A stretch of DNA of 64,000 nucleotides from Cryptomeria japonica (Eukaryota > Streptophyta > Pinopsida > Cupressales > Cupressaceae), in NCBI RefSeq assembly GCF_030272615.1, contig NC_081405.1:576275752-576339751 (forward strand), in the 5' to 3' direction. The notes beneath the pieces were generated by a model. It was not told where the DNA came from. It did not search any database and saw nothing but the letters and a program-made list of their open reading frames with translations. A program made the position numbers and the translations under genes. The stretch's first letter is position 1; every line of letters begins with the position of its first letter. Below are positions 11,778 through 22,511 of this stretch, piece by piece.

Positions 11778-12905
11778 TTAGTTAAATGAAGAATATCCTA
11801 CAATTGGAGGGTTACTCTGTTCTACCGGTGCAAAGACAGATTCATCAACTCTCTTATCTCCCTTCTTAATCCATTGTTTTGAAAATTCTTTCTTTATTTC
11901 ATTTACCTTTTCTTTTCCCTTTACACTAGATCCTTTGTTGTTCGCTGGTATAGTCTTGCTTCTACAAAATCTTGCAATACGCTCAATCTTGTTATATGCG
12001 TAACATGTAACATTATTCCTCTAAATAACTTTTCCATATCCTTGACCAGTTTATGTTCTGCATTGATTAGATAAATGCCCAAATCTACCACAAACATAGC
12101 ATTTCACTTTCATTCTGCAGTTTTCTAAATTGTGATTAACTTTATTGCATTTGGAACAATGACCGATGGGTAAGTTTGTATTCTCATTATTTCTAAATCT
12201 GCATTGATTTTCTCTATGACCAAACTTGTTGCAATTAAAACATTTCCTATTAAATTTATAAGCATTAGGTTGTCTTACTGGTTTACTTTGATCTTGATTG
12301 TTTGAAGTCCAAGAACTTTCTCCATCATCAAATCCAAGTCCAATTGTATCTCCATCAGGTTTTTTTCTTTTCACCATGTCCTCAAGTTTTTCTGAAGTTT
12401 TGTTGAATTTTTCTTTGTGTTCATTCGTAGTGATCAACTCATTTTCAAGAATTCCAACTTGTCTCACAAGCTCCTCTTTATCATGTTGCATTTGAATCAA
12501 ATTAGTCTTTAGCATATCAATTTCATGACAAAGTCTCAGATTTTCATTACCTCCATAATTAAGTCTTCGAGTCAAATCTTCTTCATTCTTCTTTGTGTCT
12601 TCAAGATCCTTACATAGGCTCATGGTTAAGTCTTGCATTTAATTCCTCATGTTAGTGTTCTCTTTCCTTAACTTATCGGCAATATCACTAAGAGTTTCCT
12701 TTTCATCATCATGTTTCTGCATTTTCTCATGAAGTTCTTTCCTCTTATTTTGCGCTATAACTAGGTTCTCCTGAAGTCATTTAATGAATTCCTTAGCAGT
12801 CCTCAGATCATCTTCCTGTTTGATATTCATCAATTTTTTTGCATCAAAATCTTCGAGAGCTCCTTCCAATTGTTTTCTTAAATTGTCCATCTGTACCGGT
12901 TTCAT
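11778..12905 (-). pseudogene. Unit 1 ORF1, gag-like protein with coiled coil and CCHC knuckles
   Basis: It starts shortly after the tRNA-Met primer site. The first ~200 residues are Lys/Glu-rich heptads (LRKQLEGALEDFD, ELHEKMQKHDDEKETL) typical of a coiled coil. Four zinc knuckles of C-x2-C-x4-H-x4-C type follow: CFNC..GHRENQC, HCSKC..HNLENC, KCYVC..GHLSNQC, and a fourth that is damaged here. This matches a nucleocapsid-like role, binding element RNA in particles. Stops include one before MQDLTM at about 12639 and one after SNQCRT at 12051; both are single-base changes relative to the other units. Confidence 0.7.
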
Positions 12906-12947
12906 AATCTTCCTCAAGTTGTTAGGCTTATATAAATAGAGGACCAA

Positions 12948-12958
12948 GCTCTAATACA
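12948..12958 (-). other. Degenerate tRNA-Met primer site beside LTR B
   Basis: This corresponds to TGGTATCAGAGC but carries substitutions and one missing base. Position and spacing match the intact site at 35155-35166. Confidence 0.6.
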
Positions 12959-12960
12959 AT

Positions 12961-13763
12961 TGTTTGATTCAATGACTATCCCAAAGAAACTGAGAGGGGG
13001 GGGGGTGAATCAGTGTCTAACTGATTAGTTAAATATTTGAACTTATTTATATCTTTGCAACCCAAAACAATGTACTGGTAAAAAAGAAATAGTGTAGTAA
13101 ACAAAAATAATAGAGATAACATAAATGCACACCATAACACAAGATATTTTAATGTGGAAACTTGGTGTGGGAAAAATGGCAGTGGGATTTGTGACCCACA
13201 ATATTTACTCACTGGCCAATATGAATAAATAATACTTACAATAGGGGCCTCCACATCCAGGAAAGCCAAGTGCCTAGAGTGCACTGGTCAAAAGAGTGTC
13301 ACTAACTACAATATGGATACTTAAATCCAATACAATGTAGTTCTCAAGATAGAATCTCTAATGGCTGGTTCAGTACCATTTTAAGCTCAATCAGATACCT
13401 TAACCAAAAAACTTTCACTGTCTTTACATATACCAATAATAATTATCTATCCATTACCATTACAAAAGTGATCTATAAGATCTCATACATATATGAGTCT
13501 TTATAATATAAAAAGTCGGCTTACAAATAATTAATTACATTTAAAATATAATTCATATGAGAAATTTTTTATCCCATGTCGGCCTAAGTGTCGGTATACT
13601 TCATTTCCGGTGTAATCTGGATGCCAGCGAAAGTGCCTGTTGGTGCCGGTGCATGATGTCTATGATGTCGGTGCATGTGTAGAGACCTATTTCAGGTTGG
13701 TTTCAACCTGATTTCCATCAATAACAACATCAACTATTCTCATTAGAGTGTAGAATTCAAACA
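12961..13763 (-). repeat. LTR B (inner LTR shared by units 1 and 2)
   Basis: It runs from TGTTTGATTCAATG to TTCAAACA and aligns along its length with LTRs A, C and D. It is flanked by a primer site on the left and a polypurine tract on the right, so it serves as 5' LTR of unit 1 and 3' LTR of unit 2. Confidence 0.85.
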
Positions 13764-13777
13764 ATCTCCCCCTTTGG
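13764..13777 (-). other. Polypurine tract, unit 2
   Basis: The minus strand reads CCAAAGGGGGAGAT directly before LTR B, identical to the unit 1 tract. Confidence 0.75.
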
Positions 13778-14680
13778 CATTGATGGCAACACTCATGAGA
13801 AAAATCCAAAACTGCTATCAAAAAAATGAAATCCAAAAAGAAGTTTGCTCCCCCTGAGCAAGTGATCTCCTCTATGCATTTATTTTCTCCATACTACTCC
13901 TTATTTTTCCTCCATACTACTACTCCCCCTTTGATATCAATGGCAAAGGATGTAAAAAAGAATCAAAGAATACAAAAATGCTACCTCATTGCCTATAACC
14001 AGTTGGTTACAATTTGAAAAAATGTCCGCTAAAATTAGATTTAGGCTCTGCATGAATTTGTTGTTGTTGGAGAGAATGATCTTAGTCTGTTGGATCATGT
14101 CGGTTAGATAGTGCATTTTTTGTTCTGGTCACCATTCTCCTTTAACTATTGCCTTTGATAGCTCAACCCGCTGAGTAATGAGACTATCCAATTTTGGACC
14201 AAGTTTACTTTTGAGTTCCCGGGCTTTCAACCTTATCCTTTCTTTCTCTTTCTCAAGATTCTCTATCTTCTAAAAAATTGTCATTTCTTGCTCAAAAACT
14301 GAGATAAGTCTCGAAGAACCTATCAAATTATCTGCAATATCATAGATTTCTTTCTGTGTCTTCTTAATTTCCTCATCTATATCCTCTATCAGATGGTGAG
14401 GCTTGCAAGCTTCTCTATACAACTCCTTATATTCCAAAATTGTTGAGTTGAGTATTGGTAATAAAGAATCCATATGCTCATTACAGTTTTTGATGGTTTT
14501 CTTAAAGAATTCTGCATTCTCTTTTTCTACACTCTCCTTAACTGTTTCTTCATTCATGTTATCAACAGTTATGACATTTTCAGCAATGAATTTGGACAAT
14601 GTGTCCAATTTGCCTAAAGAATCATTAATGTGATCTATCTTACAGGTAGGTGCCATTATTTTCAAGATAGGTAATGTGTT

Positions 14681-15951
14681 TGTAAAGCGGAAAAATTGAA
14701 CCCTAGTTGTTCCCCCCCTCCCCAACTCCAAGGAGAGAGAAGGGAGAGTCACTAGGGTTGATGGTTTTCACTTGGGAGAGACTTTACATTCAAAAGAGGG
14801 GTTGAAACCCACAAGATCCAATCCCACACAATGCAAGATTGGATTCTAAATGAGTTTCAAGGGTTGTGACATCAAGGATACCCTCTTTTGTAAAGAATGT
14901 AGATAGAAAGATTGAACTAAGAATGCATGTAAAATAGGAAAGATTCGCTTATAAACAGAGATAGGGATATGGGATGAAGCTGCGGACCTGGAATTAGCAG
15001 TAAAATGTCGAGACGGTGCTGTTCTGCAAATTTGAGCGAAAGTTGACGGGACGATGGCGCCCGACGTGCACACGGTCCTCCGAAAAATCCGCGAAACAAA
15101 GGGGGATCTGTCTGTCTCTGGACAAGGATTCTAGATCTTCAATTATAGCTGCGTACCTGCAACCTACACACAGAGAAGAGAGGACGATTGGGGGGTTAGG
15201 GATGAGGGGTTTGCTTTAGGTCAAACCCCGGTTTTGGAATTAACCAAGAAATGAGAATGTTGTAAATGTAAATGTTTGTAATGTAAACAAGTATTGATAC
15301 CTTGTTGTAAGAATGTTTGTATTCTTACATGCGAAGGTGTACTGTATGTTGTATGTAATGTGTTGTAAGTGATCTCCTCTTCAATGGTTGATTCCTTGTC
15401 TTGAATGCAACACTTAGCCTTGAATGGAGACTTAGAATACTCAATTGCTTGAAGGATTGCTTAAATGCTTGAATGCTTGAATGTTTGAATATCGCTTTCG
15501 CGCCTTTGCACACATATGTCCTCCTCTTTCCCGACCTCCTCAAATGGGAGAGGAAATGTAGTTTATATACTTGTCAATTAGGGCTGATAGACTAATTTTC
15601 CTGACCTTGGGCCGACCAGGAAACAATATTTTCCAATTTGCAAACTTAAAGACCCGATGCCCAAAAGAGACCAGGCCCAAAATAGGGCCAGGGACCAGGG
15701 CGCTGGGTGCCATGGTCCTGGGGGACCAGGGCACTGGGCTCCCTAGTCCTGAAGGACCAGGGCGCTAGGCGCCATGGTCCCACCTCCAGGGACAGCAGGG
15801 TGCAAGGAGGATCAGGCCAGGGTGCTGAGAAATGCAGTTTTTGATGTCATGAACAAGTTTCGGGGTCTCCATTCAGGTTCCATGTTGCATCACCATCGTG
15901 AAGACCCAAATGCAGTCGAAATTGCAAGTGTCACAATTTTAGGACGCTACA
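14681..15951 (-). repeat. 3' LTR of the gag-protease element (three VNTR copies)
   Basis: 1271 bases, beginning TGTAAAGCGG and ending GGACGCTACA. It differs from the partner mainly by a 30-odd-base GC-rich unit present three times at about 15691-15783, against once in the partner. It contains one copy of the GTGCACACGGTCCT motif (15045-15097). Confidence 0.85.
15691..15783. repeat. GC-rich VNTR within the LTR, three copies
   Basis: Three imperfect copies of a roughly 31-base unit built on GGACCAGGGCGCTGGG and a CCATGGTCCT or similar half. The other LTR has one copy at about 22313-22341. Confidence 0.75.
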
Positions 15952-15972
15952 TTTAGCACCCACTTTAGCGAG

Positions 15973-15994
15973 AGTATAAGCGTACGCTCATACT
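15973..15994. other. 22-base near-perfect palindrome next to the 3' LTR
   Basis: AGTATAAGCGTACGCTCATACT is symmetric except at one pair, and lies about 20 bases from the LTR. It would form a hairpin in the element RNA just upstream of the polypurine region. Function unknown. Confidence 0.4.
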
Positions 15995-16702
15995 TCCGGT
16001 AAAGTATAAGGAAACAACATTGAAAAACTTTCACCACGTCAAGGAGGCAAGATACACCAAGCCCCCAGTGGACTAAGGATCTTATGAATTCAAATGACAA
16101 AGTAAAAGGGAAGATCACGAGGGAGAACCATGACTGTCAGTAGTAAGGTTCCCTCACTATGAGTCATGCAAGAAAGATATCAAAAATTTTCAAGGCAAAG
16201 CTAAATTTGTCAAGAAATTTTCAAGTATCTTGAAAAGATATGAACGGGATGTATGCCCCCCTACGTTAAAGTGATCGCACATGCCTCACCGGGGGTGATT
16301 GCTTTAAGGTAGTGATACATATAAGAATGAGAAGGGAAAGGAGCGCATTATCACAAGGATTTAGCCCCCAAGTGTGAGATAAGCCCAAGGATAATAGACA
16401 CAAAACACAAAGGACAAGGTGACTTCGCTTTCCTTGGGGTCAGTATGCTATATGACAATTCATGTATATCATATATATGTATGCATAATTGTTCTTCATT
16501 CCCCAATCAAGGAAGGTCACCTAGAAGAAGGGAACACATGTGTCTTTTGAGTCAACATGAGAGAGACCAAAAGAGATCTCAATGCTTTGCATCATCCTCA
16601 AGTAGACAACACTAAGGACAACAAATAGAAGAATGAGAATAACACATAGAAGAAGTAACAAAAGGTCAAGAGAGGAGGAGAGAATATGCTATGCTAATGA
16701 AA

Positions 16703-19700
16703 CTAGTCCAGCATGTCATCTACCACCCGATCTTGATGATCAATATTTCGGGAAGGCAGGAAACACACTAGAGGAGGAACATCCAACACAGCAGATGGAG
16801 CTATCACAAGATCCAAACAAGGGCTATGTTCATGTTCCGAGCCACGTTGTTCTTGTCTAGGAGCTAGGCTAAGTGCTTTAGAAAATTCGTTAGATAAATG
16901 GTTATCAACATATTCATATTCACAATAAGAATGAAGAGGAGTAACATGAATAACATTTTCATCTATATCATCATCAAGATTTATAAAAATAGGATCTTTG
17001 ACTCGCACAGGATCAAGACCATCATGCATCTTATGTTTAGGAGATTTTGGCTCAATTTTCAGCTGAGGAGAAAATGGAATAATACTGGCTAAAGGTGATT
17101 TTGGGGATTGCAAAGTTTGAGAAGCAGCTGCCTGAGCTCTAAGACGACGCTTTCATCGGCGTTCATGTGCAGAACGATTTCGTCTAGTCTTAGTAGGAAG
17201 CTGAGGAGATTGAGGAGGAGGAATGTTCTCATCCTTTTCACTTGGGTGTTTAGGTTGTGGTCTCTTAGGTTGAATAATAGGAGAAGAGGAAGGTCTCTTC
17301 TCTCCATAAGAGGAAGGAGGAGGAACTGCTCCATATAAAGGAGGAATATTTGGTTTAGGAAGGAGACCAAGTCCATCACGACGAGGAGGTATAGGTCTAC
17401 CTTTAGGAAGTTTATTAGACATAGACACATCCATAGGGATGGGTTGGGAATCTTCTTGAGGAAAGACATTAGTTTTATCTTTCAAAGGAAGAACTTCCTT
17501 CTCAAGAATGATAGGAATATCAAGTTTGGGTGTTCTAGGTTCACTTAGAGATAGGATCATATCTTTTTTCCACTTTTGATAAGATTTGAAAAGATGATCA
17601 CTTCGCGGTGGAAGAGATTGGAATTGTTTAGGCCAAAAGTAATCAATAGGAACGCTAGAAGTTCTTTCAGCAGGTTTAAAGAGGCTATGATTGATAGTAA
17701 CAACTTCACCATTATGGGGAAATTTCAAGCACTTGTGAATAGGAGAAGCAATAGCTTTCATGGAAGATAGCCAAGGATAGCCTAGCTTCACATGAAATTG
17801 TTCGGATGATGGGATAATAGAATAGTCCACATCAAGGGATTTGTTATGGACCTCGATAGGTAATGTAATAGAACCAACTGCAGGAGAAGAAAATGCATCA
17901 AATAGTTTCACAACCACATTTGTTTCGTCATAGATTACTTGATTCAATTGCAAAGTAAAAAGAAATTCTTCAGTAATGACATTAACCATACAAGAAGGAT
18001 CAATAAGCACTCCACGGCAAGGTGTATTCTTGACTTTTGCAACTATATATAAACGACCATCAGGTGCCCTGATAGTTTCACTGGAATCAAATGTGATGGA
18101 AGGTTCTTTAGGGATTTTCTGCTGCTCCACAAAGTTAATCACATTAGGAGTCATAGACACAAGATCATCAGGTGAGACAGAAGAATCAGTAGTATCAATC
18201 GTATTAGAGGTATGAGAAGGCAATGGATCAGTAAAAGTCTAAAGATTCTGGTTAGGAGGAGCTACAGATGTGTTGCCTTTATCATTCACACCAGAAACAG
18301 AGATAATATTATTATCAATCAAATCTTGAATTTTACCCTTTAAAGCAAAACATTTTTCAGTATCATGCCCAGGATGACGATGAAATTGACAAAAATATTT
18401 GTTATCAAAATAGGGTGAATTAATCTTTGTAGGATCTATTTGCCTTATAGGGGGAAGAGCAAGCACATTTTGTTCCAATAACTTATTCATAATACTATGC
18501 AATGATTCATTCAAAGGAGTAAACTTTCTTTCTTTCTTGAAAAACTTAGAAATAGGAGGCACACCTGATGCTGCATTCACATTGTTGTTGATGATGTTTT
18601 CATTGAATTTAATGGACTCTCTGTTCGGTTTAAACTTCCCAAATGGTTGTTGACTACTATCACCCTTATCACTCGGAGCCATAGGATTTGCTTGTTCCAT
18701 TTGACTCACAGTCAGTTGATAATTGTGAAGAGTTGCGCACAACTGCTGGAAAGAAGTAAACTCAGAAAACAGGAGTTTTTCTTTAATATCTTTTTGTAAA
18801 TTAGAAATAAAGATTCTTTGAATATCATTGTCAGGCACTGGAAAGGAAATTTGAGCATACAAATGCTTATATCTACCCATGAAATCAGTCGCTTTTTCTT
18901 TAACACCTTGTTTACAATGCATTAAATCAATCAAAGTAACTTTAGGACTTATATTGTTTTGAAATTGTTGAATAAAAGCATTTGCAAGTTGTTCGAAAGA
19001 AGAAATAGAATAAGAAGGCAACGAGCAATACCATTGTAAGGCTTTATCTCTTAATGTTCTAGTAAACAGTTTTGCAAGCAACCTTTGGTCATAAGCAAAA
19101 TCGGTACATATTGTTTGAAAGGTCTTAACATGTGTTAGAGGATCACCCTTACCATTATAAAGCTCCAAATGCGGGATTTCAACATGTTTAGGGGGGATAG
19201 CTCGAACAATGTCAAGAGAAAGTTGGCTCGCAACATCAAATGTGGGCACACTAAACTTAGATTGATTCATAGAGGTAATTTGTTGCTGTAAAGAAGAGAC
19301 AGTTTGTGCAAGATTGTTAATGGTTGCTTCAGTCGAAGAGTTCATATTAGACGTGTTAGATTGTGATGGAGGTGTTATGTTATTGAAAGAAGGTAGAGAG
19401 TAAGGTGGTGGGACACTATGATAGTTAGTCATAGGAGATGATTGGAAAGGAGGAACACTACAAGGAGGAATGGAATGATTAAATGAATTGCCTCCTTGCA
19501 TCATGTTCATTTGTGGAGATATAATAGGAACACTTATTGAAGGAATGAATGGAGAAGTTGGATTAAATGAAGGAAGAGGGTTGATCAAAGAAGAGGGATT
19601 GCCCCCATGACTGGTGATCATGGGGGAAATATCTTGTGTTGAAGTAGTCATTATGTTTGACATAAAAGTAGGTATACTAGCAATAGGAGTTGTCAAAGGA

Positions 19701-20125
19701 ATAGAATGATTGACTTGAGTAGGAGGTTGTGTATAACCTAAGGTTTCGGTACAACTCTTCATAGGCATCACATTTGAATCCACAATGTGTGAAATACCAT
19801 GCAAAATATAAATTCCATTCTTATCACTTTGAACCATATGTTTTAGACCCTCAATTAATGAAAGAGCTTCACTATCAGGGTATTCTTGAGACATCCATTG
19901 TCGAAAATCATCAAATTGGTTATCCAATTTCGAAAGTTGTTCTACAGAAACCTCATGGAGAGCTTCTTCATCATTAAGAGGATTAGAGGAATTACCCATG
20001 TCCTCGTTAAAAAGGCCATTCAAATTAGGTTCCATCTCCTCGGTAATTACACCTTGGAAAGACTTAATTCTAAGGCTTCGTCTAATGGGAATAGTGTAAG
20101 TAGGGCTTATTGTTGTAAAACTCAT
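16703..20125 (-). pseudogene. Gag-protease polyprotein, nearly intact, two in-frame stops
   Basis: One frame runs from ATG at 20125 to the stop at 16703, about 1140 codons, broken only by TAG at 18239-18241 and TGA at 17153-17155. Residues 1-260 are low-complexity Ser/Pro/Asn-rich. A retrotransposon gag domain follows (LELYNGKGDPLTHVKTF.., ALQWYCSLP, at about 19170-18940), then a variant zinc knuckle CQFHRHPGHDTEKC (about 18350-18400). After the first stop comes a retropepsin-like fold (YIVAKVKN..RGVLIDPSCMVNVI..LGYPWL). Its active-site D is followed by PSC instead of the usual T/S-G, so activity is doubtful. The C-terminus is Pro-rich. The family most resembles plant Ty3/gypsy gag of the Tat/Ogre kind. 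No RT follows. Confidence 0.75.
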
Positions 20126-21292
20126 GCACTAAAGAGAGAGAGTAGATTTTGAATTTTAGAGGTAGCAAATTTCAATAAGACCAACCAATCTCCTAGATTT
20201 AAGCTGTTAAATGCAATCAGGACAATCTCCCGAACTTTCGAAAAAAATGTCCGGGACTGTGGCGAACGGAGTGCACACGGTCCTTGCAACTTTTTTCAAA
20301 ATTTTCAGGGATGAAAGTTATGATAATTTTAAAGCTAATCTGAAAAAATTGAGTGATTTTACGATCTGTAGATAGGCCAAATTAAAGTTGCAATCTCAAA
20401 ATTGAATCCTACCAAGATTGTTGAAAATGTAAAATTTGAATTTTGAAAAAGAGAGGGAAACTGGAATTTTGAATTTTATGATTTTAGAGGGAATACTAAA
20501 AGCAATGTAAGTTTTGAAATTTAAAAATTGACTCAATTTCATGCAAAATTCAAATTTGAAAGCGGAAATCAAGGTTGTTGCAATTAAACACTTAATTTCA
20601 AAAGTCACAAACTGTAAAAATTTGAATAAAGCACTGAAATTTCGAATGAATGCTAACACACTTTTCAGATTTAGGACTATAAGAAACACAATTTTGACAT
20701 GAATTTTAATTTCAACAATTTTTTGAATAATTAGAAGCCTCAATCCAAGCAATCGCTAGACCAACTTTGAATTTAATTTTGAAGGTGTTAAAATTGATAA
20801 AATCAGCCAAAATTCTGGATTTTAGCAGAAAAATACAGTAAGATCTCGCTCCCGAAATTTCGGAAAAAATGTCGGGGACGATGGCGCTCGGGGTGCACAC
20901 GGTCCTCGCAAATTTTTTCCAAATTTTCAAGGATGAGAGATATTGTGATTTTATTGCGGAATCCAAAGTTACAGCCGATTTGGAGGTGTTTTGATCAGTC
21001 AAATTATCAGTCAAAGGTTGAATCAAGAAGGCTTTAAAAATTAGGGTTTTGACACTTAACCACTTAATTCTCAAAATTAAAGCACATATATGATTTGACA
21101 ATTTGCAGTAGAAGGATAGATCTGAAACAAGCATTAACAATTAAACATTTCACAAGCTTAATTACTAAAAAGAAAATTTTAGGGTTTTTATGCAATTAAC
21201 CTCTAAAATTTGCAAAAGATCAAACATGGAAATGTGATTAAGGAAGCAAATTTTTCAGATCTAACCATGAATAATCAGAGTGAGGATGTTCA
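20126..21292 (-). other. Leader of the gag-protease element with two direct repeats
   Basis: This 1.2 kb untranslated region lies between the primer site and the gag start. It carries two related blocks at 20229-20313 and 20850-20937, about 620 bases apart. Both contain GTGCACACGGTCCT preceded by a CCGAAATTTCGG-like palindrome (perfect at 20851-20862). The same core is also in each LTR. Confidence 0.65.
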
Positions 21293-21308
21293 CATTGGGT
21301 TCACCAAA
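21293..21308 (-). other. Primer binding site resembling tRNA-Trp
   Basis: The minus strand reads TGGTGAACCCAATGTG next to the 5' LTR. The plant tRNA-Trp 3' end (CACGTCGGGTTCA plus CCA) would give TGGTGAACCCGACGTG, a 14 of 16 match. The tRNA sequence is from memory. Confidence 0.6.
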
Positions 21309-21309
21309 A

Positions 21310-22511
21310 TGTAAAGCAGAAAAATTGAACCCTAGTTGTTCCCCCCCTCCCCAACTCCAAGGAGAGAGAAGGGAGAGTCACTAGGGTTGATGGTTTTCAC
21401 TTGGGAGAGACTTTACATTCAAAAGAGGGGTTCAAACCCACAAGATCCAATCCCACACAATGCAAGATTGGATTCTAAATGAGTTTCAAGGGTTGTGACA
21501 TCAAGGATACCCTCTTTTGTAAAGAATGTAGATAGAAAGATTGAACTAAGAATGCATGTAAAATAGGAAAGATTCGCTTATAAATAGAGATAGGGATATG
21601 GGATGAAGCTACGGACCTAGAATTAGAAGTAAAATGTCGAGACGGTGCTATTCTGCAAATTTGAGCGAAAGTTGATGAGACGATGGCGCCTGGCGTGCAC
21701 ACGGTCCTCCGAAAAATCCGCGAAACGAAGGGGAATGTGTCCGTCTCTGCACAAGGATTCCAGATCTTCAATTACAGCCGCATACCTACAACCTACACAC
21801 AGAGAAGAGAGGATGATTGGGGGGTTAGGGATGAGGGGTTTGCCTTCAAGTCAAACCCCAGTTTTGGAATTAACCAAGAAATGAGAATGTTGTAAATGTA
21901 AATGTTTGTAATGTAAACAAGTACTGATACCTTGTTGTAAGAATGTTTGTATTCTTACATGCAAAGGTGTAATGTATGTTGTATGTAATGTGTTGTAAGT
22001 GATCTCCTCTTCAATGGTTGAATCCTTGTCTTGAATGCAACACTTAGCCTTGAATGGAGACTTAGAATACTCAATTGCTTGAAGGAATGCTTGAATGCTT
22101 GAATGTTTGAATATCGCTTTCGCGCCTTTGCACACATATGTCCTCGTCTTTCCCGACCTCCTCAAATGGGAGAGGAAATGTAGTTTATATACTTGTCAAT
22201 TAGGGCTGATAGACTGATTTTCCCGACCTTGGGCCAACCAGGAAACAATATTTTCCAATTTGCAAACTTAAAGACCCGATGCCCAAAAGAGACCGGGCCC
22301 AAAATAGGGCCAGGGACCAGGGCGCTGGGCGCCATGGTCCCACCTCCAAGGACAGCAGGGTGCAAGGAGGATCAGGCCAGGGTGCTGAGAAATACAGTTT
22401 TTGATGTCATGAACAAGTTTCGGGGTCTCCATTCAGGTTCTGTGTTGCATCGCCATCGTGAAGACCCAAATGCAGTCAAAATTGCAAGTGTCGCAATTTT
22501 AGGACGCTACA
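21310..22511 (-). repeat. 5' LTR of the gag-protease element (one VNTR copy)
   Basis: 1202 bases, very close to the partner at 14681-15951 but lacking two of the three VNTR units. It ends GGACGCTACA, directly followed by the target duplication. Confidence 0.85.

Larger units (their letters stand above)
14681..22511 (-). mobile_element. Non-autonomous gypsy-type element (gag-protease only) inside unit 2
   Basis: It is bounded by near-identical LTRs (14681-15951 and 21310-22511) starting TGTA and ending CTACA. Flanks are GTGTT on the left and ATGTT on the right, a target duplication with one change; uninterrupted copies of the site (for example near 8995) carry one GTGTT. The minus-strand order is LTR, tRNA-Trp primer site, a 1.2 kb leader with repeats, a gag-protease frame, polypurine region, LTR. 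No reverse transcriptase, RNase H or integrase is present, so it depends on a partner. The limited LTR divergence suggests it is one of the younger insertions. Confidence 0.85.
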
